Below, piece by piece: positions 22,610 to 31,130 of a DNA stretch of 64,000 nt. Position 1 is the stretch's first letter. The number at the start of each line of letters is the position of its first letter. The translations under genes and the position numbers were made by a program. The notes below the pieces were generated by a model that did not search any database, was not told the origin of the DNA, and saw only the letters and a list, made by a program, of their open reading frames with translations. Location: assembly GCA_023375785.1 (NCBI GenBank), contig SZWC01001547.1, positions 129,512 to 193,511 on the forward strand, written 5' to 3'. The stretch is from Penium margaritaceum. Lineage: Eukaryota; Streptophyta; Zygnematophyceae; Desmidiales; Peniaceae.

Positions 22610-24264
22610 AGAGGGTACATGCGACCTGGTGCTGGAACGTTAGCGGGCGGCTGGTGCGGTGCTGCTGGCACATCTGCTGCTGCTGGTAGTGCTCCATCTC
22701 CCTCCTCCGTTTCTACCGATGAGGCTGTTGTATCTGCTGCATCAGACATGGGAGAGTAGAGTGATTCTCCCACTGTCACAGTAGAGGAAGGATCACAAGA
22801 GACTGGGTCAAGAAGGATTTCTGCTCCCACTCTCTCGTCACCTACTGGTTCTGCTGCCTCTTCACACACAATGTTGGTGCCGATGACGTTGCTCTCGTTG
22901 AAGACGACATCCCTGGAGATGATGACGTGGCCTGTATCCCTCTCGTAGAGGCAATAGGCCTTTCTTGCCACGTCGTAGCCAATCATCAGCATGTGCGCAC
23001 TCTTTGCGTCCCATTTCTGCCGCTTCTCTTTCAGCACATGCATGTGCGCCAGGCTGCCAAATGCTCGGAGATGACCCACGCTGGATTTTTTGCCGAACCA
23101 CGCCTCGTATGGTGTCATATGCTCCAGCACCCTAGTTGGACTACGGTTCTTGATGTAGACCGCAGTGCTCACGGCTTCAGCCAAGAGGTCGTAGGTCAGC
23201 CGAGCCGCGTGCAGCATGGAGCGCGCCGACTCCACAATGGTACGGTTGGCGCGTTTTGCTACACCGTTCTGCTGCGGTGAGTACGGCGCGGTACGCTGCG
23301 CTTTGATGCTGGCTGCTGCGAGGTAGTCCTGGAACTCCTTGCTCGGGTACTCTCCACCGCGATCGATGCCCAGCGCCTTGATCTTCTTGCCACTCTGGTT
23401 CTCCAACATGGCCTTGAACTCCTTGAACCTGTCAAAGCACTGGTCCTTGGAAGGAAGGAAGTACACAGCAGTGTAACGGCTGAAATCATCAATCAAGGTC
23501 AGGAAACACCTAGAGTCTCCAAAGCTTTCGGTCTGCATCGGTCCGCACAAGTCCGTGTGGACGAGCTCCAAGACCTCCTTCGCACGCTCCCCTGCTCCAG
23601 AGAACGCATCCCGTAACTGCTTCCCCTCCAAACAGCCGATGCACAACTGCTGCTCAAAGTTAGAGATGGTAGGTAGGTCACGCACCATCTGCTTTGCTTG
23701 AAGCTGCTGCAAGGCGCGCATGCCGATGTGGCCGTAGCGCGCATGCCAGATCTCGCCATCTGTCGCCTGCACCACTGCTGCAAGACTCTGCTCACGCGGG
23801 ATCTTGGTCGCCCCCAGCAGGCGGTACATGTCGCCCTCCTTCACGGACCTAGTCAATTCCTCTCTTGTATCCTTGTTGAGGATGTAGCCATAGTCATCAT
23901 CGAAGACGACGCGCAGTCCTATGTTTGTAAGAGATGAGACTGAGAGGAGGTTGAATGCAGCATCAGGTACATACAGCACGCCATGGAAAACTCCCACTTG
24001 AATGCCACGCGGGGTCTCCAACCACATCTCCACAATCTCAATCCCCTCAGCATACACCACCAGATCAACACCCGAAGCAATCGGACGGGGGGGAATGGAG
24101 AGCAGCTGCGTGAGCCACTCCTTGTGGTACGTCAGACTCTTGGTACACCCCGAGTCCTTGTACCACGCCAGATCCGCCTTTTCCTTCTGCGACATATCAG
24201 ACTTAGCCATGAAGAGGCGGTCGCGCACCTCCTTGGCGACGTTCATGTTGCCAAAATGGCGCAC
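22555..24264 (-). CDS. Protease-integrase part of A3 pol (569 open codons)
   Basis: This is the longest open pol segment in the window, in the same frame as gag. From the N-terminus: CTKSLTYHKEWLTQLL and the protease region with FHGVLYVPDAAFNLLSVSSL (about residues 80-100), the pre-integrase zinc module (WHARYGHIGMRAL ... LCIGCLEGKQ; His-His-Cys-Cys ligands, about 170-215), then the integrase core with VHTDLCGPMQT and LIDDFSRYT. The third catalytic residue is changed: NGVAKRANRT has Lys where A0', A4, A5, A7 and A8 have Glu, which should abolish strand transfer. The C-terminal linker ends by frameshift at about 22610. Given that substitution I would not expect activity. Confidence 0.9.
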   Translation of the reverse strand: MRHFGNMNVAKEVRDRLFMAKSDMSQKEKADLAWYKDSGCTKSLTYHKEWLTQLLSIPPRPIASGVDLVVYAEGIEIVEMWLETPRGIQVGVFHGVLYVPDAAFNLLSVSSLTNIGLRVVFDDDYGYILNKDTREELTRSVKEGDMYRLLGATKIPREQSLAAVVQATDGEIWHARYGHIGMRALQQLQAKQMVRDLPTISNFEQQLCIGCLEGKQLRDAFSGAGERAKEVLELVHTDLCGPMQTESFGDSRCFLTLIDDFSRYTAVYFLPSKDQCFDRFKEFKAMLENQSGKKIKALGIDRGGEYPSKEFQDYLAAASIKAQRTAPYSPQQNGVAKRANRTIVESARSMLHAARLTYDLLAEAVSTAVYIKNRSPTRVLEHMTPYEAWFGKKSSVGHLRAFGSLAHMHVLKEKRQKWDAKSAHMLMIGYDVARKAYCLYERDTGHVIISRDVVFNESNVIGTNIVCEEAAEPVGDERVGAEILLDPVSCDPSSTVTVGESLYSPMSDAADTTASSVETEEGDGALPAAADVPAAPHQPPANVPAPGRMYPLTSLVSAAISGCCRTQNK

Positions 24265-24269
24265 GCCAG

Positions 24270-24357
24270 TCTGGTTTTCCGGCTGCTGCTGCTGGCGTTG
24301 CTGTGACTGCTGCTGCTGTTGCCGTGGAGATTGCTGCTTTTGCTACTGCTGCTGCTA
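24270..24357 (-). repeat. CAG/CAA-rich poly-Gln linker with two in-frame TAGs
   Basis: The minus strand is a degenerate CAG repeat coding almost only Gln between the zinc knuckle and the protease. Two TAG codons (24355-24357 and 24343-24345) lie in the gag-pol frame and separate two otherwise continuous open pieces. In a CAG run, one C-to-T change makes TAG. Confidence 0.82.
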
Positions 24358-25203
24358 CTCCTTCTGGTCCCTCTTGAACTTGAAGCACTCTTTCTTGTAG
24401 TGCCCCTCTTTCTGGCAATAGTGGCACTTGCCCTTCTTCTTTCCTCTCTGCTGCCCGCAATGCTGCTGCTGCTGGTTGCGTGAGCCCATGGCCATGAAAG
24501 CTGCTTCACTGCTGCTGCTGCCGCCATAGTGCTTTGCTGCATTGCAATGCAGTTCCACCTGCACCAAGTGCGTGTAGATGAAGTCGAGGTCGAGAGTCGG
24601 CTGGCACTCCAACGTCTCTCGCACCGTGTCGTAGCTGGTTGAAAGTCCCCTCAGCAAGAGGAGGATGAAGCGCGTCTCTTCCACAAGGTTACCGGCCGCT
24701 CTCAACTGCTTCGCGAGCTCCTTTGCCGTGTCCAGATACGCCTCCATCCCTTCACCACCGTGCATTTTGAGCGCCATCCTCTTTTCCTCCAAAAGCATGA
24801 GGAATGCAGGATCCTTGCTCTCATACTTCTTGCACAACGTGTCCCACCCCTCCTTTGTAGTAGCCTTGTCATTCACGTACTGAAGATGCGGGTTGGAGAT
24901 GGTGTTGACAAGCAACCTGTAGGCCTGCCTGTCCTTCTTCTTCCACTCCTCATACGCTGCTAGTACAGCTGCAGAAGAACCCGCATCAGCTGCACCCTTT
25001 TGTGGCGTCTTCCCCGCCACCACCTGCGCTGCGGTGATGACTTTTGCCTGTGGAAATGGAGCCGGCTCGTCGCCGCTCACCACCTCCCACAAGCCCCTCT
25101 CCTCCAAAAGGAGGCGGGTGCGAATCTTCCAAAACATGAAATTAGCGCGTCCCTCCAGCGTCTCCAAAGGCTGGGCTGCTGTTACAACGCCAGCTGCTGC
25201 CAT
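24355..25203 (-). CDS. gag of A3 (282 codons, best preserved Gag)
   Basis: It starts at ATG 25201-25203, the start shared by all A copies. Gag forms the particle and binds genomic RNA. Visible order: LETLEGRANFMFWKIRTR, RGLWEVVSGDEPAP, AYEEWKKKDRQAYRLL (about 85-100), NTISNPHLQYV, KYESKDPAFLMLLEEK, GMEAYLDTAKELAKQLRAAG, FILLLLRGLSTSYDTVRETL, then a basic RGKKKGK stretch and a CCHC zinc knuckle (CHYCQKEGHYKKEC, about residues 260-273). Unlike A2, A7 and A9 it keeps Gln at the HLQYV position. It ends at a TAG in the poly-Gln linker; the same frame reopens downstream, so the original product was a Gag-Pol polyprotein. Confidence 0.93.
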   Translation of the reverse strand: MAAAGVVTAAQPLETLEGRANFMFWKIRTRLLLEERGLWEVVSGDEPAPFPQAKVITAAQVVAGKTPQKGAADAGSSAAVLAAYEEWKKKDRQAYRLLVNTISNPHLQYVNDKATTKEGWDTLCKKYESKDPAFLMLLEEKRMALKMHGGEGMEAYLDTAKELAKQLRAAGNLVEETRFILLLLRGLSTSYDTVRETLECQPTLDLDFIYTHLVQVELHCNAAKHYGGSSSSEAAFMAMGSRNQQQQHCGQQRGKKKGKCHYCQKEGHYKKECFKFKRDQKE

Positions 25204-25835
25204 TTTGAGCCTTGGTGATGCTCAGCGCTGCCCTTGGATGGCGGCGCTACCCTTGCTTCTGTTGCTGTTTGTACCAGAAATCTGTCTGACAGAAAATGGA
25301 CTGTAGATGCCACCAGATTTGGAATTTACAAAAATAGAGCCCACCACTAGAAAATTCAGCTAAAAACCTTTCAGATCGACCCATAAAACAGGGTCATCAA
25401 CAGGGGATTTTGAAAGACATGCCCTCTTGAAAACAGGGTATGCTTCTGCTCCTACGCCAACTCAGACCAGCCAGCTTGTAAGCGGCGTTTCTCCCAAAGG
25501 AATCAATGGAATGCAAATTTGTTTACACCAATAGAAAGCTTAGGAAAAATACTATAATTTTCATGTGCCACGTTTTAAATTTGACAAAAAAACGAGAGAG
25601 TTATGGTCATCACAAGGCGACAGTCTTACTCATAGAGAAGAGTGTAGCCCTGGCCGACCTCGTTTTGAGCATAACTCTCAATCGCACTGCCGGATCTTCG
25701 TGCTCTTGCGCTCGTTGAAAAGCTTGTCTCTTCAACTTGAAAATCCAGTGGTCGATCGTCAAACCTGGTGAAGGTTTGACCCCAACCTGTCACTCTCAAA
25801 GTGACGGCCTGTGCTGGCTGAAAGTGGCAGAACTT
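25204..25835 (-). other. Untranslated leader of A3
   Basis: With the PBS, the distance from gag to LTR is 647 bp, the reference length for the family. No conserved open frame is seen. Its length matches A5 once A5's repeated block is removed (648 bp). Confidence 0.8.
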
Positions 25836-25848
25836 GGCTGTGATACCA
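25836..25848 (-). other. Primer-binding site of A3
   Basis: Minus strand reads TGGTATCACAGCC, one mismatch from the initiator-Met tRNA complement, two bases inside the 5' LTR. Confidence 0.9.
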
Positions 25849-25850
25849 AA

Positions 25851-26590
25851 TGTTGGCTCTAGAGGAGAGAGGGAGCCTTGGAGCAGAGAGCATGTAGGAC
25901 TCGAAGGACATCACTAGTGCTGAAGAATGGTTGTTCAATCACTCAAAATGATGGAGTAAATATAGAGCTAGAGCTTGGGCAAGTCAGCCCCCTCACATGC
26001 TACACCACTTAGCCATGGAGGCTAAGGCTCACACACTAGAGTCCATAATCGCACAAAAAAGGGAGGAAATCAGCCTAGCAATCAGGCTGACCACTCACAC
26101 ACGACCTAGAGAGCTAGAAAATGCTCTCATGGCACACTCCTAGTGGTCACATAATCCACAATCTCATGGAGAATCGCCATGTGTCCATGGCTAACACACA
26201 AGGATCTCACCTCACCTAAAAAGCAAGGAGAGGTACCTTTTTCCTAGTCAGCACACTCTCACAAGGTAACCCAAGAATCTAGGACCTTTTCGGATATTTC
26301 TCCCATCAGGTCTTGACCCTGGATCTCTTGCCTTTTTCTTTTCTCAAGCTAAGGCATGGAGCCATCGCCCACGGTCACCCGGATATCGGCGGTCGATGAC
26401 CCCGGAAACTACGAAAATTCATATCTCCCAATCTGACCGTTGGATCGGCCTCAAACTTGGACTGTAGACATTTTGCCACCTGATCTTACCAGTGGTGAGG
26501 TTGGATTGACGATCGGAGTAGGCATCTTGTACTTTCCTTGAACTTGTTCTTGTGGACCTGAAACTTAGCCAGATGGCTCCTTTTCCAACA
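25851..26590 (-). repeat. Copia-A 5' LTR of A3 (740 bp)
   Basis: Plus text starts TGTTGGCTCTAGAGG and ends TTTTCCAACA, followed by the target copy CGATT. A TATA-like element (CTCTATATTTACTCC on the minus strand, about 25953-25967) is present. Confidence 0.94.
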
Positions 26591-29400
26591 CGATTGGCCA
26601 CAAACCTGCTCATTTGTCCCACAGCATAGCAAATCTCAGGGCGTGTTCCTACCATGGCATACATAAGGCAGCCAAAAACAGACTGGTAGGGAATATTCTC
26701 TATCTCACGTTTTTCTGCTTCCCTGTTGGGGCTCGTGGAGGAGGAGAGCTTTATGTCTGTTGTCATGGGTGTGTTGATGGGCTTGCAGTTCTCCATGTTG
26801 TAGCGCTTGAGGACCTCCATGATGTACTTGGTCTGGTTCAGCTCGATGGTGCCTGTTGCTCGATTGTTGCGGACGGCTATCTCGAGGTAGAACTCGAGCG
26901 GACCCATGTCCTTCGTCTTGAACCTGTTGCTAACATCTGTCTTTAGCTTTTTCAACAGCTTGACCGATTACGGGCAGATGATAAGGTCATCCACGTATAG
27001 TGCAACCAGCATCAAGCCTTACTCATCCTCCCGCACATAGACAATAGGGTCATTATTGTAGTGCGTGAAGGTGAGCCCGGCCATGAAGCCGTCCATCTCC
27101 TTGTACCACATCCTTGGGGCCTGTTTCAGCTCGTAGAGTGCTTTGACCAGTTTGCAAACCTTGCCCTCTAGAGCTTTCACTCCCTCAGGTACTTTCATCA
27201 GCACTTCTTTGTCTAGCTTCCCGCAGAGGAAAGCTATCTCGACATCCATCTGATGGACCTCCAGATCTTTTGCAACGGCGATGCCCAACATGGATCTGAT
27301 GGAGGCAAAGGTGTTGACAGGCGCAAAGGTTTCCTCCTATTGTGAGCCTGCATAGCGGGAAAACCCATTTGCCACAAGTATTGCCTTGTACTTGTCCATA
27401 GTACCATCCTACTTGAATGTTCTCTAGAGTACCCACTTTGACTCCACCACATGCGCATTTGGGGGCCTGTCCACCAGAATCCATGTTCCGTTCTCTTCAA
27501 AGGATGCAAGTTCGCTATCCATGGCCTTCTTCCACTTGGCCGCATCTGGCATGTTCATAGCCACCGTTACGGTCACAGGCTCTTCCTGAGCCAAGCATGA
27601 CCACCTGAGTCTGGTCCATTCCGTAATCTCAGCATCGTACTTGGCCGAAGGTTTCTTCTAGAGTGTACTACACCGGAGTGCTGCTGATGGTGCTTCAAGG
27701 CTGAGTTGCTTCTAGTGCTCCTGTGCTGCCAGTGATCCGCTATGTGAGGAAGAGCCACCGGCCTCAGAGTTTGACTCAGAGGCCTCGGATGACTCAAACT
27801 CAGATTCAGAGACTGTCGCTGTATCTGCCCGTACAGCCACTCTCCTTGCAGCACCATCCTTCACTGGTACCATCTGCCAGTTTTATGGTACCTAATCACG
27901 TGACTCGAGCAACATAACCCACTCTCCTGACTTGGGAGCATGAACAGGTTCCAACGACTCTCCTTTGCCAAACGTCCTTTCATCAAACTCAACATCTCGG
28001 CTCCTGATGAGCTATCCAGCCGCTTGCTCCCATAGCCTGTACGTTTTGTGTGCGGTGTCGTATCCAACCATTACACACTTACAAGCGCGTGCATCCAGCT
28101 TGATACTTCCTTCTCCTGCTTGAGCCCTTGCCCAGACACTATAGCCAAAGACCCTCAAGTATAAGGCATTTGGCCTCTTTCCTAACCAAGCTTCCTGTGG
28201 TGTCCTAAGCTGCTTCTCTTGCTACTTCTTACCACGCCCTCCAAGCGCGGGTGCCGGAGTGAGATTCACAAGGTAGCAAGCAGTTCTTGCAACTTCAGCT
28301 TAGAAGCGAGTTGGGAGTTTGGCGTCAAAGAGCATACTTCATGTCATGCCGATGATAGTCTGGTTCATTCGTTTGGCAATTCCATTACTTTGGAGGTGTA
28401 AGGCTTGCTGGTCTGGTGGTTGATGCCGTGTTGGCTCAACTAGCCTTTGCATGCCTCGTACTCACCACCATTGTCCATGTGCAGTGCTTTGACCTTCTTG
28501 CTTGTTTGCTGCTCTACCATCGCGATAAACTCTTGTAGCTTCTCCTTGACCTCTCCCTTTGTCTTGAGGAAGTAGATCCACATATTGCGACTGTGGTCAT
28601 CAATGAAGGTGAAGAGATACTTGCTGCCGGCGTTCGGAGGGGAGCAGAATGGTCCGCATACATCAAAGTGAATCGAGTCCAAGATTGCTACCGCACATTG
28701 CCCATTACGCTCAAAGGGCTTTCTCTTTGCCTTGTTTTGGAGGCATGGCTCACACAGCTTCTTGCACTTTCCCTCATCCTTCGCCTTGCATCCCTCCATC
28801 TCATGAACTACTTTGTACTGCTGCATAACTTGCAATGTGCTGTCGGCCACATGGCCAAACCGCTTGTGCCACATCTCAGCATCTGGGTCGGTGGAGTTGG
28901 CCGCCATGGTGACGGCTTGCGGTGCAACATCAGGCTTTGGAGACTTGGACTCTTCAACTGCGGCATATCCCTCATTTGTATTCTCAAGGGGTTTGGTCTG
29001 CAGCATGTCGAGCCCATCAACTCTTGGGACTTGTGCGATAATACTCTCCTTGGGATAGGAGATCTTGATGTCCTTGTTCCTAACAATCACGGCCTCCTCC
29101 TGTGTGAAGACGACTGTCGTGTCGTGGTCCGTTATTTTGGATAGTGACAAGAGGTTTGCTGTAAAAGAAGACAATGTTGACGAAATTCTACAACTTCAAG
29201 TCTTTTTCAGCACCGTTCATGTTGATGTTGATCAACTTATCTCCCTCGTCGTTTGCATGGACAAGGCTGCCATTGGCACACTTGAAGCGACATTCAGTGT
29301 CCCCAATGGAGATGAACCGATCCTTTTCCCTTGAAGAGTGGTGGTTCTTTTTCAAAGTCAAGCCCATAGGCTCCACGATTGAGTAGTGTCGCTCCCTTGG
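26591..29400 (-). pseudogene. Copia-B B1 pol, main part right of A3
   Basis: Minus-strand order: protease (SSFTANLLSLSKITDHDTT, from about 29170), pre-integrase (AEMWHKRFGHVADSTLQ; CKKLCEPCLQNKAK), integrase core (IHFDVCGP, TFIDDHSRNMWIYFLKTKG, MDNGGEYEACKG) in one 244-codon frame ending with a stop at 28440, the linker, RT (27291-27019: VHQMDVEIAFL, ALYELKQAPRMWYKEMDG; ALYVDD near 27000) and RNase H up to A3 (26955-26590). The Glu position of integrase reads GIAKRMNQT, that is Lys. Frameshifts and stops lie near 28440, 27580, 27350 and 26960. Confidence 0.9.
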
Positions 29401-29872
29401 TTGCTGGCAAGCTCTCAGCCATCATGTTCGTCAACTCCTTATCCTTTCCTTTGCCCTCATATATACCACCATGATCTCTGTCTTCCTTCGTGGGAACCCT
29501 TCACTCACGTGCCCAATGCCTAGGCTTGCCACAGTTATGGCACTTCCCAGGATGCTTTGAAATCTTTCCACCACCACCATTGCCTTTTCCTCCACCACCA
29601 CCGCTTCTACTGCTGCTGTGATGAGAAGAAGAATTGTTACCACGACCATTGTACCATGGAGCATAGGGTAAAATGTTAGCCTCACTACCGTTGCTACGTT
29701 AAGCCTTGTTGCACACGTACTCGGACACCGCCTCATACGTCAAATCCTCCTCTTTCCAATCGCCAGAGATGGTGATCAGAGGACCCCAACGTTCAGATAG
29801 CGCCATGAGGAGGATCATGGCCTGCATGTTGGTGTTGATTTTCTAGCTCGTTTGGGTCACATGCTACAGACG
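29401..29872 (-). pseudogene. Copia-B B1 gag, C-terminal part left of A4
   Basis: It carries the zinc-knuckle region (about 29520-29550) and the upstream SERWGPLITISGDWKEEDLT-like stretch, ending where A4 has inserted. The continuation is at 35147. A knuckle reading frame is present but followed by stops. Confidence 0.85.
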
Positions 29873-30552
29873 TGTTGGAAAAGGAGCCATCTGGCTTTGT
29901 TTCGGGTCCACAGGAGCAAGTTCTAGGAAGTTACCAGATGCCTACTCTGATTGACAATCCGATTTCATCGTTGGAAAGATCAGGTAGCAAAACGTCTACG
30001 ATCCACGTTTGAGGCCGATAAACAGGTGACCATGGGCTATGGCTCCGTGCCTTACCCTGAGAAAAGAAAAAGGCAAGAGGTCCAGGGTCAAGACATGATG
30101 GGACAAATATCCAAAAAGGTCCTTGGTCTTAGGATTTCCTTGTCAGAGTGTACTGACTAGGATAAAGGTACCTTTCTTTACTTTATTAGGTGAGGTGAGA
30201 TCCTTGTGTGCTAGCCATGGACACATGGCGATTCTCCATAGGATTGTGGGTTATGTGACCACTAGGAGTGTGCCATGAGAGCATTTTCTAGCTCTCTAGG
30301 TCGTGTGTGAGTCGTCAGCCTGATTCCTAGGCTGATTTCCCCCCTTGTGTGAGATTCTGGACTCTAGTTTGTGAGCCTTAGCCTCCATGACTAAGTGGTG
30401 TGGCTTATGAGAGACCTAGCTTGCCCAAGCTCTAGCTCTATATGTACGCCATCATTTTGAGTGATTCAACAACCATTCTTTAGCACAAGTGATGCCCTTC
30501 TAGTCCTACATGCTCGCTGCTCCAAGGCTCCCTCTCTCCTCCAAATCCAACA
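29873..30552 (+). repeat. Copia-A 5' LTR of A4 (680 bp, internal deletion)
   Basis: It starts TGTTGGAAAAGGAGCC and ends AATCCAACA. About 58 bp are missing around 30019-30020 compared with the 3' LTR (34408-35146). Confidence 0.9.
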
Positions 30553-30554
30553 TT

Positions 30555-30567
30555 TGGTATCAGAGCC
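30555..30567 (+). other. Primer-binding site of A4
   Basis: TGGTATCAGAGCC, a perfect match to the initiator-Met tRNA complement, two bases after the LTR. Confidence 0.93.
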
Positions 30568-30679
30568 AAGTTCTGCCACTTTCAGCCAGTACAGGCCGTC
30601 ACTTTGAAAGTGACGGGTTGGGGTAAAACCTTCACCAATTTTCAAGATCGAGTACTGGATCTTCAAGTTCAAGAGACAA

Positions 30680-31130
30680 CCTTGTGGAAGACACACGCTT
30701 CATCCTCCTCTTGCTCAGGGGAGTCCCAACAAGCTATGGCATGGTGCGAGAGACGTTGGAGTGCCAGCCGACTCTCAACCTCAACTTCATCTGCACGCAC
30801 CTGGTGTAGGTGGAACTGCGTCACAATGCTGCAAAGCACAATGGTGGCGATAGCACCAATGAAGCAGCTTTCATGGCCATGGGCTCACACAACCAGCAGC
30901 AGCAGCAGACTGGGCAGCACAGAGGCAAGAAGAAAGGCAAGTGCTACTATTGCCAGAAAGAGAATCAGTACAAGAAAGAGTGCTTCACCTTCAAGAGGGA
31001 CCAGAGGGAGCAGCAGCAATAGTAGCAAAAGCGGCAATCTCCCCAGCAACAAGAGCAGCAGTCACAGCAACGTCAGCAATAGCAACAGGACCAGCAGAAC
31101 CAGACCGGTGTGCGTCATTTTGGCAACATG
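30680..31130 (+). pseudogene. gag of A4, N-terminal half deleted
   Basis: The leader runs to CAAGTTCAAGAGACAA (30664-30679) and then joins Gag at the CTTGTGGAAGACAC region, skipping the start codon and about the first 150 codons. The remaining part holds the LLLLRG-like segment, AAFMAMGSHNQQQ and a zinc knuckle at 30942-30983 whose His is Gln (CYYCQKENQYKKEC). A Gln-rich tail with stops follows. It cannot make normal Gag. Confidence 0.88.

Larger units (their letters stand above)
20224..26590 (-). mobile_element. Copia-A copy A3 (-), complete with target-site duplication
   Basis: This 6,367-bp element is the only structurally complete copy with an exact target duplication: CGATT at 20219-20223 and again at 26591-26595. 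It has two LTRs of 741 and 740 bp, PBS, leader, gag, pol and polypurine tract. The paired LTRs share private variants (GCATGTAGGACTCGAAGG) but differ at a number of places, so it is not brand new. Gag and pol were one frame; the damage is listed under the genes. It lies inside RNase H of B1 and is absent from the homologous place in B2 (near 45010). Confidence 0.95.

Noticed and set aside
24270-24357. CAG run as a simple microsatellite
   Set aside because: It lies at the same coding position in every A copy and encodes Gln in the gag-pol frame, so it is part of the element, although it may also slip.
24355-25203. A3 gag as a domesticated host gene
   Set aside because: It sits in a full element with both LTRs, target duplication and adjoining pol in the same frame; nothing indicates separate selection.
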